Shown here: positions 1 through 7,614 of the stretch, one piece after another
Layout of the letters: each line of letters opens with the position of its first letter
How positions within the stretch are numbered: position 1 is the first letter of the stretch
Source of the DNA: an uncultured Lachnospiraceae bacterium
Lineage (GTDB): Bacteria; Bacillota; Clostridia; Lachnospirales; Lachnospiraceae
Assembly (NCBI GenBank): GCA_949879775.1
Contig: CATLBW010000009.1
Coordinates: forward strand, 1 to 38,381
Direction: 5' to 3'
Length of the DNA: 38,381 bases
Program-made: the position numbers and the translations under genes
Notes under the pieces: generated by a model
The model's input: only the letters and a program-made list of their open reading frames with translations
Database searches by the model: none
Told to the model about the DNA's origin: nothing

Positions 1-1
1 T

Positions 2-106
2 AAGAATGGGATTGCACATATGGATAACGGCAGGGAGATTCCCGTATCACGGCTGCGGGGCAAAGAGTTTGCCAGCGTTGTTTTGCAGTACATGAAGGAT
101 ATATAA
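2..106 (+). CDS. LytTR-type response regulator, C-terminal end only (partial)
   Basis: Only the last 34 codons are in the window; the gene starts to the left. The residues include NGREIPVSR followed by a short helix and a stop. This is the usual end of a LytTR DNA-binding domain, where 'NG-x-x-I-P-V-S-R' precedes the last helix. Such proteins are response regulators that bind direct repeats upstream of target genes, often in quorum or cell-envelope circuits. The receiver domain cannot be seen, so a stand-alone LytTR protein is also possible. No terminator is obvious directly after the stop. Confidence 0.6.
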   Translation, partial: KNGIAHMDNGREIPVSRLRGKEFASVVLQYMKDI

Positions 107-264
107 GCTTGTCGAATGTTAAAACGGCCGCTGAAAAATATGACGGGGCCATAAGCGTGGGGGAATGTATTTGTCCTCCATATGTTGCTAATCATCCCAC
201 GGCATCCAGAAAGCATCCCACAGCAAATGAATTAATCTGCCCATTCTTATAGTCGAAAAGAGAG
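107..264. other. Gene-free stretch before the tandem repeats
   Basis: No convincing gene is seen between the LytTR end and the 86-bp repeats. A TGTCGAA heptamer at 110-116 matches the Spo0A box consensus but sits just after a gene end, so it is probably chance. A short 'gcatccca' motif occurs twice (near 200-225). No clear promoter was found for the gene at 534, so transcription could start here or further upstream. Confidence 0.4.
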
Positions 265-522
265 GAGGAAGGCAATGCGAAGCATTATGGAATGCCTTCC
301 GACGAATTGGCAGGCGACGCGCTGCGTCGCGTGGCGCTACAGCAGAAAAGGAGGAAGGCAATGCGAAGCATTATGGAATGCCTTCCGACGAATTGGCAGG
401 CGACGCGCTGCGTCGCGTGGCGCTACCACAGAAAAGGAGGAAGGCAAAGCGAAGCATTAAGGAATGCCAACCGACGAATTGGCAGGCGACGCGCTGCGTC
501 GCGTGGCGCTACAGCAGAAAAG
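265..522 (+). repeat. Three tandem 86-bp repeats carrying a Shine-Dalgarno and hairpins
   Basis: Units lie at 265-350, 351-436 and 437-522; a fourth begins and diverges at the start codon of the next gene. Each unit opens with GAGGAAGGCA, so every junction recreates AGGAGGAA. Each contains the perfect hairpin GCGACGC-GCT-GCGTCGC, and the first two also pair AAGGCA with TGCCTT around an inner ATGC/GCAT stem. Units 1 and 2 are almost identical; unit 3 has several substitutions. As 86 is not a multiple of 3, reading frames shift between units and no long natural protein is encoded. The array forms the leader of the 534 gene, whose own RBS is the last repeat junction. Confidence 0.9.
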
Positions 523-533
523 GAGGAATGCTT

Positions 534-1043
534 ATGGCAATGCAGATTAATGGGAATTATGCTTATTCTGGAACCGATTACGCAGAGAGGCTCCAGGAAA
601 AACAGGATGCCTTAAAGGCGGAGAAAGCAAAGGAGGCAAACAAGGGAACAGAAGCGAAAGGCTCTGGTAAACTTTCCGGGACGCAGGACGAATACATCAA
701 AAGTGAAAATTCGGGGAAAGCGTCTGCCGGGTTGTATCGCGTAGGGCAGGACGAGGACGGCAACCGGAAAATCTTTTTTGATGATCCCAAGGCGGCGCAT
801 GTGGATGGGAAGAAGGAACCGAAACCAGAGAAATGTGTGGGCGATACGAACGCGGTAGAAAGGGAAATCAGAAAACTGAAGGAGAAAAAACAGGAACTTG
901 AGCAGCAGATCCAGTCAGCTTCCGGTGACGTTAAGAAATCCAAAGAATTGGAGAAAGAATTGGCGCAGGTAGAGCAGGAGTTAAGCCAGAAGGACAATGA
1001 TTCATACAGGCGGCAGCATACGGTTTTTTCCCAGACAAAATAA
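534..1043 (+). CDS. Conserved hypothetical charged coiled-coil protein (169 aa)
   Basis: Function is unknown. The start at 534 is chosen because AGGAGG at 521-526 lies 7 nt upstream; ATGs at 528 and 540 are spaced less well. The protein begins MAMQINGNY and has no signal peptide or membrane segment. The middle contains LYRVGQDEDGNRKIFFDDP. Residues about 105-155 are rich in Lys, Glu and Gln with a heptad pattern, indicating a coiled coil. The C-terminus is QKDNDSYRRQH. From memory, similar proteins occur in Lachnospiraceae next to a partner like the gene at 1105; this was not checked. The frame is open further upstream through the tandem repeats, but that extension is not credible as protein. 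Confidence 0.75.
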   Translation: MAMQINGNYAYSGTDYAERLQEKQDALKAEKAKEANKGTEAKGSGKLSGTQDEYIKSENSGKASAGLYRVGQDEDGNRKIFFDDPKAAHVDGKKEPKPEKCVGDTNAVEREIRKLKEKKQELEQQIQSASGDVKKSKELEKELAQVEQELSQKDNDSYRRQHTVFSQTK

Positions 1044-1104
1044 ATGGGGAATCAGGCTTCATGAAAAAGGTTATATTTGGGAAAGCCAGCAAGGAGGGAA
1101 AATT

Positions 1105-1608
1105 ATGCATACGCGAACAATGGAAGGGCTTACTGGGGCAAGCATGAATATGAAAATGCTCAATACGCCGCTTTGCGTCTATAAGGAAGCAAAACAAAGA
1201 GGCGATACAGCAGTCATGGAGCGGGCAATGGGGTATGTCGGCGAGTTTGCTAAAAAAGCGGAGGATTATCAGAAGAAAGCTGAAAAAGGCATGAAGGAGG
1301 ACGCAAAGGAGGCGAAGGAAAAAGCAGAGGCAGAGCAGGAAAACGCCATCCAAAAGCGAAAGGAAGAACGTAAAGAGCAAGAAAAGAGGATAGAGGAAAG
1401 CAGGAATGCGAAAACAGATACGGTCAATATCAGCGAAAACGGAAAAGCAGCATTGGGCGGGAAACCTGATACAACTCAGGCAGGCACAGACCATAGCGTA
1501 TCTGAAATAGATACGGTGGACGCTGTTAAGTTGGAGCCTGTAATCTATACGAATAGCGGAGAAACAGCCAAACCTGAGCAAGGTGCTAGTCTCTCTGTTT
1601 CTGTATAG
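1105..1608 (+). CDS. Conserved hypothetical Lys/Glu-rich coiled-coil protein (167 aa)
   Basis: Function is unknown. The start at 1105 follows AAGGAGGG (1091-1098) by 6 nt; codons upstream in frame lack an RBS. The N-terminus is MHTRTMEGLTGASMNMKMLN. Residues about 45-110 form one long charged helix. The C-terminal third is low complexity and holds VNISENGKAAL, resembling the S-E-x-G-K motifs of flagellin-like or secreted bacterial proteins, though no signal peptide is present. It lies 61 bp after the 534 gene on the same strand and is followed by a strong terminator, so the two probably form a bicistronic unit. Their shared composition suggests partners, which is an inference. Confidence 0.75.
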   Translation: MHTRTMEGLTGASMNMKMLNTPLCVYKEAKQRGDTAVMERAMGYVGEFAKKAEDYQKKAEKGMKEDAKEAKEKAEAEQENAIQKRKEERKEQEKRIEESRNAKTDTVNISENGKAALGGKPDTTQAGTDHSVSEIDTVDAVKLEPVIYTNSGETAKPEQGASLSVSV

Positions 1609-1619
1609 AAGCAACCGAT

Positions 1620-1664
1620 GGGGAACCCGCGGCTTGTACCAGCCGCGGGTTCCCCTGTTTTTTA
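1620..1664 (+). terminator. Rho-independent terminator
   Basis: A 15-bp perfect GC-rich stem (1620-1634 with 1641-1655, loop TGTACC) is followed by TGTTTTTTAT. It lies 11 bp after the stop of the 1105 gene and ends the two-gene unit. Confidence 0.93.
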
Positions 1665-1672
1665 TCTTATAG

Positions 1673-1832
1673 GATTAGGGTGTCAAAAGGTCCATTTTCA
1701 TTGTAGAGCAAATTTTTTCAAGATTGTGCTACCATATCTTGAGGTGATGCGGCGCACCATTGATAGATATTGTGCTGCAAGATTGAGGAAATTGGTCTGC
1801 AAAGGAAATTCAGACCTTTTGACACCCTAACC
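1673..1832. mobile_element. MITE-like non-coding element with 20-bp terminal inverted repeats
   Basis: The ends 1673-1692 and 1813-1832 are inverted repeats matching at 19 of 20 positions (core TTAGGGTGTCAAAAGGTC). The element is 160 bp with no gene. It is flanked by the 7-bp direct repeat CTTATAG at 1666-1672 and 1833-1839, consistent with a target-site duplication. The right-hand CTTATAG is also the first 7 bases of the R2 repeat, so the element appears to have inserted exactly at the R2 edge. No transposase is nearby, so mobility would depend on one supplied elsewhere. Confidence 0.65.
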
Positions 1833-2100
1833 CTTATAGAAAACACCTTGTCACGCTAAAGTGTGAAAGTATCTTCCTATAAGATAAAAAATAATATGCG
1901 CACTCGCACAAGAGGAAAATATTGCTTCGCAATTGTGCTCGGCGCAGCAAACCGTCCAAGGTCTACGCTTCGGTCCGCGCTAAGCGTACATCCACTGGAT
2001 GTCCAGCCAATCAAGAATGAGGGATTTAGGGAGCTGATGCGGACTTGTCCGCTTTGTTCTTCCCGCGAGCAATGGGCCAAGCAGCCGCGCTAGCGCGGAT
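1833..2100. repeat. R2 hairpin-rich dispersed repeat, copy 1
   Basis: Positions 1833-1957 match the right edge of the window (38256-38381) over about 125 bp. The outer arms CTTATAG (1833-1839) and CTATAAG (1877-1883) pair. Inside are TCACGC/GTGTGA, then a composite stem GCACA (1906-1910) with TGTGC (1934-1938) enclosing ATTGC-TTC-GCAAT (1921-1933). Further right come perfect hairpins ACATCC-ACT-GGATGT, GCGGAC-TT-GTCCGC and CCGCG-CTAG-CGCGG. The last part (2051-2098) matches 23031-23075. Short open frames here are not credible genes. The two copies differ by compensatory changes in the stems. Confidence 0.8.
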
Positions 2101-2191
2101 AATTGACTATATAAATATGTAACCTTTAAGCTAACGCTATTTTTAGGGTGGCAGGGGGTTGCATATTTTTTTGCTTTCAAAACCGACAAGT

Positions 2192-2302
2192 TTCGACAAA
2201 ATATACAAGAATACTATTATTATAATGAAAATACGAGCGTAACAGCGTTTCGGAAACGACACCATTCGTGTTGAAAAGGAGGCAGCAAAATCATTTGTCG
2301 AA
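2192..2302. promoter_or_regulatory. Two candidate Spo0A boxes upstream of spo0A
   Basis: TTCGACA at 2192-2198 (reverse) and TGTCGAA at 2296-2302 (forward) both match the 7-base 0A-box core exactly. They lie 210 and 100 bp before the spo0A start and bracket an AT-rich segment with a possible -10 (TATAAT, 2221-2226). Spo0A autoregulation through such boxes is established in Bacillus; here it is inferred. Confidence 0.6.
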
Positions 2303-2321
2303 ATCCGAAGAAATCTTTTCC

Positions 2322-2349
2322 TTGAAGGAAGTTTGGGATATGATATAAT
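2322..2349 (+). promoter_or_regulatory. Sigma-A type promoter of spo0A
   Basis: TTGAAG (2322-2327), a 16-bp spacer and a perfect TATAAT (2344-2349) lie about 55 bp before the start codon. The 0A box at 2296-2302 is just upstream of the -35. Confidence 0.65.
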
Positions 2350-2402
2350 TTTTATCGAAGTAGTTTTTGAGGGAAAAAGTAAAATATTAGGAGGATATTT
2401 TC

Positions 2403-3203
2403 GTGGAAAAATTAAATGTAGCGATTGCTGATGATAATGAAAGGATGCTTCAGGCATTGGGCGAGATTGTGAGAAGCGACGAGGAGCTCCAGGTTGTCGG
2501 AACTGCAAAAGATGGGGAAGAAGCATATGAAATGATAAAGAAAAAAGAACCTGATGTAGTCCTTTTGGATATTGTTATGCCTAAATTGGACGGATTGACT
2601 GTTATGGACAAGATACGAAATGACAAAAATATGAAAAAACATCCGGCATTTATCATGATTTCTGCAATTGGACAAGAGAAAGTTACAGAAGACGCCTTTT
2701 CTCTGGGGGCTGATTACTATATTATGAAACCATTTGACAACGACGTGGTCCTTAACCGGATTAAACATGTAAGGAACTTAGAGAGGCACAGGGTCAGCGA
2801 GGTGCGCAAAGTCAACGCATATGAGAGCGACCGGGAATTGGAAGGTAAGAACTTAGAGAGCGATGTGACAAACATTATCCATGAGATTGGGGTGCCGGCG
2901 CATATCAAAGGCTATCAATACTTGAGGGAAGCCATTATTATGTCAGTGACGGATATGGAGATGCTCAATTCCATCACAAAAATCCTGTACCCCAGCATTG
3001 CCAAGAAATACCAGACGACCCCAAGCCGTGTGGAGCGCGCCATCCGCCACGCGATTGAAGTGGCATGGAGCCGCGGCAAAATGGACACGATTGATGAATT
3101 ATTTGGCTATACGATCCATAATGGGAAAGGAAAACCTACAAATTCTGAATTTATAGCTTTAATTGCAGACAAAATTCGGTTAGAATATAAATTGAGAGAG
3201 TAA
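2403..3203 (+). CDS. spo0A: Spo0A, sporulation transcription factor
   Basis: A 266-aa phosphorelay response regulator that, when phosphorylated, binds TGTCGAA boxes and starts the sporulation programme. The GTG start is set by AGGAGG (2389-2394) 8 nt upstream. The receiver (residues 1-125) has the acidic pair D10-D11, phospho-acceptor D56 in VVLLDIVMP, and the conserved lysine in IMKPF. The C-terminal domain carries the Spo0A signatures [19 protein letters not shown] and [20 protein letters not shown], the latter containing the recognition helix. Length matches the family. In many Clostridia spoIVB lies directly upstream; here it is replaced by repeats. glgA follows 43 bp later without a terminator and may be cotranscribed. 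Confidence 0.96.
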   Translation: MEKLNVAIADDNERMLQALGEIVRSDEELQVVGTAKDGEEAYEMIKKKEPDVVLLDIVMPKLDGLTVMDKIRNDKNMKKHPAFIMISAIGQEKVTEDAFSLGADYYIMKPFDNDVVLNRIKHVRNLERHRVSEVRKVNAYESDRELEGKNLESDVTNIIHEIGVPAHIKGYQYLREAIIMSVTDMEMLNSITKILYPSIAKKYQTTPSRVERAIRHAIEVAWSRGKMDTIDELFGYTIHNGKGKPTNSEFIALIADKIRLEYKLRE

Positions 3204-3246
3204 AATGCCCGCATGGTTGGCGGGGGAAAGTTTGGAGGTTTTCATA

Positions 3247-4707
3247 ATGAAGAAAGTTCTCTTTGCAGCGTCCGAGGGGAATCCTTTTATCAAGACGGGA
3301 GGGCTTGCAGATGTGGTGGGCGCCCTGCCCAAATATTTAGATAAAGGGAAATTTGACGTGAGGGTCATTCTGCCAAAATATCTGTGCATTCCTCAGGAAG
3401 AAAGGCAGAAGATGTCGCATGTGACAGAATTTTATGCGGATATGCCAAGGGGGAAAGAGTACATAGGGATTGATAAGGTTAAAGTGGAAGGCATCACTTA
3501 CTATTTTATCGACAATGAGCATTATTTTGCGGGGGACAGGCCTTACCATGAAGTTTTTGAGGATGTAAATAAATTTGCATTTTTCTCCCGCGCCGTTTTG
3601 GCAAGCCTTCCCAAAATCAGGTTTAAGGCGGACATCATCCACTGCCATGATTGGCAGGCGGCGTTGATTCCGGTGTTTTTGAAGGAATTTTATGGGGAAG
3701 ACCCATATTTGCGGAAAACGAAGACCGTTTTGACAATCCATAACCAGAAGTTCCAGGGGAGATGGAGGATCGATGATATTGAGAACTGCCGGGATTTGCC
3801 TGCAGACTGCCGCTACAAGGCAATGGAGGCTTACCATGAGACTAATTTCCTCAAAGCGGGGGTTCTATATGCGGACCGTGTAACGACAGTCAGCGCGACA
3901 TATGCCGAAGAAATCCAGACGCCGGCGGGCGGGGAAGGGTTGGACGGCGTGATGCGCGAGGCGTCAGGGAAGCTGTCGGGGATTGTCAACGGCATCGATA
4001 TTGAGGAATACAACCCCATGGCGGATGCGCTGCTGCCAGCCTCTTTTAGCGAGAAACGCATTGCCGGCAAAAAGAAGGATAAAAAGGCCCTGCAGCGAGA
4101 GCTTGGGTTAAGGCAGGATGACTCCGCTATGTTGATTGGCATTGTCTCCCGTCTCACGGAGCAGAAAGGTTTTGACCTCGTAAACCGTATCATGGAAGAG
4201 ATGTTAAATACGATGAATGTCCAGGTGGCAATCTTAGGGACCGGAGAGGCTCGTTTTGAGGAGTCATTTTGTTATTTTGGGCGCAAATATGCGGATAGGG
4301 TCTCCGCTACGGTTGGTTACAGCGAAGAGTGCGCGCACAAGATATACGGCGGGGCGGATGCGTTCCTCATGCCGTCGCAGTTTGAGCCTTGCGGTTTAAG
4401 CCAGCTTATCAGCATGCGTTACGGCACAGTCCCGATTGTCCGGGAGACTGGCGGCCTCAAGGACACGGTGGAGGCATATAATGAGATTTGGCAGACGGGG
4501 ACAGGATTTAGTTTCGCCAATTATGACGCCGGGGAGATGCTGATGATTATCCGCTATGCCTATGATGTGTTCCAGAACCATCCCAAAGAGTGGCGGATGA
4601 TGATGAAACGCTGTATGAAAGCAGACCATTCCTGGCAGAGTTCCGCTGGGAAATACGAAGAGCTGTATTTGGATTTGCAAAAAAAAGGCTCGGTCAGAAC
4701 AAAGTAA
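3247..4707 (+). CDS. glgA: Glycogen synthase (ADP-glucose type)
   Basis: A GT5 glycosyltransferase of 486 aa, transferring glucose from ADP-glucose to a growing alpha-1,4-glucan in the cytoplasm. The start MKKVLFAASEG is preceded by TGGAGG; the frame is open 14 codons further but without an RBS. The ADP-glucose-binding K-T-G-G-L motif is at residues 16-20, HCHDWQAAL is near residue 135, and the C-terminal lobe has the SQFEPCGLSQLISMRYG motif with the catalytic glutamates. Length is typical. No other glycogen genes are in the window, so glgA is separated from a glg operon. Its 3' end overlaps the convergent DUF5688 gene by 14 bp. Confidence 0.95.
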   Translation: MKKVLFAASEGNPFIKTGGLADVVGALPKYLDKGKFDVRVILPKYLCIPQEERQKMSHVTEFYADMPRGKEYIGIDKVKVEGITYYFIDNEHYFAGDRPYHEVFEDVNKFAFFSRAVLASLPKIRFKADIIHCHDWQAALIPVFLKEFYGEDPYLRKTKTVLTIHNQKFQGRWRIDDIENCRDLPADCRYKAMEAYHETNFLKAGVLYADRVTTVSATYAEEIQTPAGGEGLDGVMREASGKLSGIVNGIDIEEYNPMADALLPASFSEKRIAGKKKDKKALQRELGLRQDDSAMLIGIVSRLTEQKGFDLVNRIMEEMLNTMNVQVAILGTGEARFEESFCYFGRKYADRVSATVGYSEECAHKIYGGADAFLMPSQFEPCGLSQLISMRYGTVPIVRETGGLKDTVEAYNEIWQTGTGFSFANYDAGEMLMIIRYAYDVFQNHPKEWRMMMKRCMKADHSWQSSAGKYEELYLDLQKKGSVRTK

Positions 4708-5644
4708 CCTCATTTGCCGCCCTATCATAGAAGTAGATGGAATCGGAAAGGATTTCATCCTGCGCGACCTCCGTGAGGTTAACTTCATGGACTGTCTCAC
4801 GGAGTGCGGCAGGTTCTTTGACAAAGGAGGCAGGGACAAGGAGCATTTCGTGGATGCTGCTGGGAAGCAGGAAAAGGTTATCGTTAAGGCGATCTGAAAT
4901 TTCTTTCAGGACATCCGGGTAGAGGATGCAGCAGGCGCCCAGGTAGCATTTGTCATTGGTAAGCACATGCATAGGGGTGGCTTCCCTGTCCAATGCTTTT
5001 TCTGTCTTAAGCTGCGCCTCCTTTGGGAGGGCGTCCAGCATGGGCAGGAGGAGGTTTGTCAGGGAATCGCAGCGCCAGGGAAGCAGTTGCGGGGTGTTTT
5101 GCTGCGCAAAGAGCAGGAGGGTGTCTTTCGAGACGCCCCAATAGTCTAGGTGGCTGTTATAGATAAGGATAGACGCATTTTCCTGGATATCGTCATCAAC
5201 AAGGCAATAGAATACAATTGCAAGGTCAAGATACGTGAAATGGGGGAGAGTTCCCAGGAGTTCCCTATTTTTGCCATAGTGGATTAACTTGTAGGCAATC
5301 CGTGTGCGGGCTTTCTCGAAACAGGTAAAAAAAGAGGTGTCCATACTTTGTGTGAGACGGTGTTTATGGTAGTACGCGGCGATTTCCTGGCAGATTTCCC
5401 ATAGGGCTGCGCCTTTTAGGAACAGCTCATAGTAAGGCCACAAATAAACGGTTGGTGAAATATTGCTGCCAGGCTCCAAAATGATTAGCCCGTCCAGGCA
5501 TAGCTGGTTGTTATGGGAAAATGAATCAATAAGAATCTGGGTATCTTCTGGAAAAAGCTTCTTGAGATTGTCAGGTAACTGTTCCTTGAATAAATCGTAT
5601 GTAAGGTTGGCAGGCGATTGCCGCCGTGATGAATGATTTGACAT
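4694..5644 (-). CDS. DUF5688 family protein (316 aa)
   Basis: A cytoplasmic protein of unknown function, recognised by LDGLIILEPGSNISPTVYLWPYYELFLKGA near the N-terminus and DEILSDSIYFYDR near the C-terminus, both typical of DUF5688, common in Lachnospiraceae. The start MSNHSSRRQS at 5644 is chosen because AGGAGG (5651-5656) is 6 nt upstream; the frame is open 15 codons further. No signal peptide, membrane span or catalytic motif is evident. It follows potD on the same strand, but a terminator lies between, so it is probably separate from the polyamine operon. It is convergent with glgA, overlapping 14 bp. Confidence 0.8.
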   Translation of the reverse strand: MSNHSSRRQSPANLTYDLFKEQLPDNLKKLFPEDTQILIDSFSHNNQLCLDGLIILEPGSNISPTVYLWPYYELFLKGAALWEICQEIAAYYHKHRLTQSMDTSFFTCFEKARTRIAYKLIHYGKNRELLGTLPHFTYLDLAIVFYCLVDDDIQENASILIYNSHLDYWGVSKDTLLLFAQQNTPQLLPWRCDSLTNLLLPMLDALPKEAQLKTEKALDREATPMHVLTNDKCYLGACCILYPDVLKEISDRLNDNLFLLPSSIHEMLLVPASFVKEPAALRETVHEVNLTEVAQDEILSDSIYFYDRAANEVTLF

Positions 5645-5677
5645 AATAACCTCCTGCGCTGTGCTGGCAGTGGCAGG

Positions 5678-5703
5678 AAAAGCCCACACGAGAAACGTGT
5701 GGA
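5678..5703 (-). terminator. Rho-independent terminator after the pot operon
   Basis: On the minus strand CCACACG-TTTCT-CGTGTGG is followed by GCTTTTCC. It lies about 40 bp after the potD stop, between potD and the DUF5688 gene. Confidence 0.7.
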
Positions 5704-5742
5704 CTTTAGTGTACCATGTTTGGCTGGGAAATGCAATGAAAA

Positions 5743-6795
5743 TTAATCCGCAGATTTAATTTCTTTCCAGTACAGGTTATAGCGCATAGTGGCTTCATCA
5801 TCCAGGGATTTGAAGACCTCGCAGTTCTCAAGGGTTTCTGTGGGCGGGAAAACCGTTGTATTTTCCTGGAGTTTTTTGTCCAGGGATTCTTTCACCCGGT
5901 TGTTGGGCGTGGCATAATACACATAGTCAAAATTCAGGCGGGCAATGTCTTTGCGGCAGAGGAAATTGAGGAATTTCTCTGCATTTTCGATATGTTTTGC
6001 GCTTTTAGGCATGAACCAGGAGTCAATCCACATATTGGAGCCTTCCTTTGGCACGGAGAAAGCCAGTTTATCGTTATATTCAAGCGCCAGCCCGGCTTCG
6101 CCTGAGTATACGACCGCCATCGCGGCGTTTTCCGCAATCATTTCGTCCTGGGCTTCATCGACCAGGTATGAGTAGACCAGGGGTTTTTGTTCAATAAGGA
6201 GGTTTTGCGCTTCGCGAAGCTGCCCATCGTCTGTGATATTTAAAGAGTAACCCAGGCGTTTTTGGGCGACCATGAAGGAATCGCGGACAGAGTCAGCCAT
6301 GATAATTTTGCCTGCGTACTCCTTATCCCACAGGACGTCCCAGGAAGCAGCTTTCGATTCGTCTACCATTTCCTTGTTGTAGAGGATGCCTACCGTCCCA
6401 AAAAAGTAGGGGAGCGTGTATTTATTTTGTGGGTCGAAGGACTTGGAAAAGTCAAAGTACGCTTTATCCAGGTTTTCGCTCAGCGGGATATGGCTGTAAT
6501 CCATTTCCAGGACCTCCCCCTCGCTGATTAGCTTTTCAATCATGTAATCCGAGGTGCAGATTAAATCATAGTCAATAGCCCCTGCCTTGTATTTTGTATA
6601 CATGTTTTCCGGGGTAATGTATTCCTCGTATTCCACCTTAATCCCTGTCTCCTCCTCAAACATGTCTAACACTTCTGATTCAATATATTTCCCATAATTC
6701 AGGACGGTCAAAGTGTTGGGGGAATCTTTGCCACACCCGGCGGACAGGCCGGACATAGCCAGTATCCCGAGAATTAGCAGCAATGTTTTTCTCAT
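5743..6795 (-). CDS. potD: Spermidine/putrescine ABC transporter, substrate-binding lipoprotein
   Basis: A 350-aa extracellular solute-binding protein that captures polyamines and delivers them to PotBC. The N-terminus has a short signal peptide with lipobox LSAGC; C21 would be lipidated, anchoring it to the outside of the membrane. The mature part begins TLTVLNYGKYIESEVLDMFEEETGIKVEYEEY, the classic PotD opening, and contains YDLICTSDYMIEKL and DSWFMPKSAKHIENAEKFLNFL. GGAGG precedes the ATG. It is the last gene of the operon, 39 bp after potC. Related lipoproteins bind other cationic ligands, but the gene order supports polyamines. Confidence 0.93.
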   Translation of the reverse strand: MRKTLLLILGILAMSGLSAGCGKDSPNTLTVLNYGKYIESEVLDMFEEETGIKVEYEEYITPENMYTKYKAGAIDYDLICTSDYMIEKLISEGEVLEMDYSHIPLSENLDKAYFDFSKSFDPQNKYTLPYFFGTVGILYNKEMVDESKAASWDVLWDKEYAGKIIMADSVRDSFMVAQKRLGYSLNITDDGQLREAQNLLIEQKPLVYSYLVDEAQDEMIAENAAMAVVYSGEAGLALEYNDKLAFSVPKEGSNMWIDSWFMPKSAKHIENAEKFLNFLCRKDIARLNFDYVYYATPNNRVKESLDKKLQENTTVFPPTETLENCEVFKSLDDEATMRYNLYWKEIKSAD

Positions 6796-6834
6796 GGGGG
6801 CCTCCTAAACCTTTGTTGTAATTATTCAGAATCC

Positions 6835-7614
6835 TTATGCTGCCCGCTCTTTGCGGGCCGCAGGCCGGAAATTTATGAACAGCAGCAATACCAGCGCAAT
6901 CAAAAACAGGATGGTGGACAGCGCGTACATTTCCGGACGGATGCCTTTGCGCATTTCTGTGTAAATCATTGTGGATAACGTGTTGATGCCTGCGCCTTTG
7001 GTGAAATAAGTGACCGAGAAATCATCCAATGACATCGTCATCGCCATGAGGAAGCCTGAAAGCACCCCGGGGAGGATTTGCGGCCAGGTAATTTTGTAAA
7101 AAGCATATAGCGGCGTCGCGCCTAAATCGAGCGCCGCCTCATAGGTCGTGCGGCTGCCCTGCTTTAACTTGGGCAGGACGTTTAAAATGACATAAGGGAT
7201 GTTAAACGTAATGTGCGCGATTAACACCGTGCCAAAGCCAAGGCGGGTAAAACGCACAAACAAGAGCATCATGGAAATCCCTGTGACGATGTCTGCGTTC
7301 AGCAAAGGGATATTCGTGGCGCCCAGCATGATTGCTTTGCCGCGTTTTCGCATGGCGTCTATGCCAAGCGCCGCTAAGGTGCCGAGCAGCGTGGCAAGCA
7401 GCGCGGATGCCAGGGAGATAAATATCGTGGTGCAAAAAGCTTCCATGATTGCACTGTTGGAAAACAGCTCCCGATACCAGCGCAGGGTAAACCCGCCCCA
7501 GACGACTTTTGCCTTGGAATCGTTGAAGGACAGCACAACCAGCACCATGATAGGCAGGTAAAGAAATAAAAAAATCACCAAAAGGTAAATGCGTTCTGCA
7601 GATTTTTTCATCAT
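6835..7614 (-). CDS. potC: Spermidine/putrescine ABC transporter permease PotC
   Basis: A 259-aa inner-membrane permease with about six hydrophobic helices. The N-terminus IYLLVIFLFLYLPIMVLVVLSFNDSK and the segment VWGGFTLRWYRELFSN are typical of PotC. The EAA loop that contacts the ATPase is seen as YEAALDLGATPLYAFYKITWPQILPG. It pairs with PotB to form the channel. Its ATG overlaps the potB stop (ATGA), indicating translational coupling. Confidence 0.94.
   Translation of the reverse strand: MMKKSAERIYLLVIFLFLYLPIMVLVVLSFNDSKAKVVWGGFTLRWYRELFSNSAIMEAFCTTIFISLASALLATLLGTLAALGIDAMRKRGKAIMLGATNIPLLNADIVTGISMMLLFVRFTRLGFGTVLIAHITFNIPYVILNVLPKLKQGSRTTYEAALDLGATPLYAFYKITWPQILPGVLSGFLMAMTMSLDDFSVTYFTKGAGINTLSTMIYTEMRKGIRPEMYALSTILFLIALVLLLFINFRPAARKERAA

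Noticed and set aside
110-116. Spo0A box TGTCGAA
   Set aside because: Exact match to a 7-base motif, but just after a gene end with no promoter; chance is likely.
265-522. CRISPR array
   Set aside because: The 86-bp units are directly adjacent with no unique spacers and are too long.
275-615. Short open frames with Arg-rich products across the 86-bp repeats
   Set aside because: They only arise because the repeat is read in shifting frames; composition is not protein-like and they end inside the real gene.
578-997. Minus-strand open frame opposite the 534 gene
   Set aside because: Ser/Phe-rich shadow of the Lys/Glu-rich gene; no RBS.
931-1614. 227-codon minus-strand frame
   Set aside because: Antisense shadow of the 1105 gene; its product is a Cys/Phe/Leu-rich artefact.
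1863-2093. 76-codon frame inside R2
   Set aside because: Hairpin-rich repeat DNA; no RBS and no protein-like pattern.
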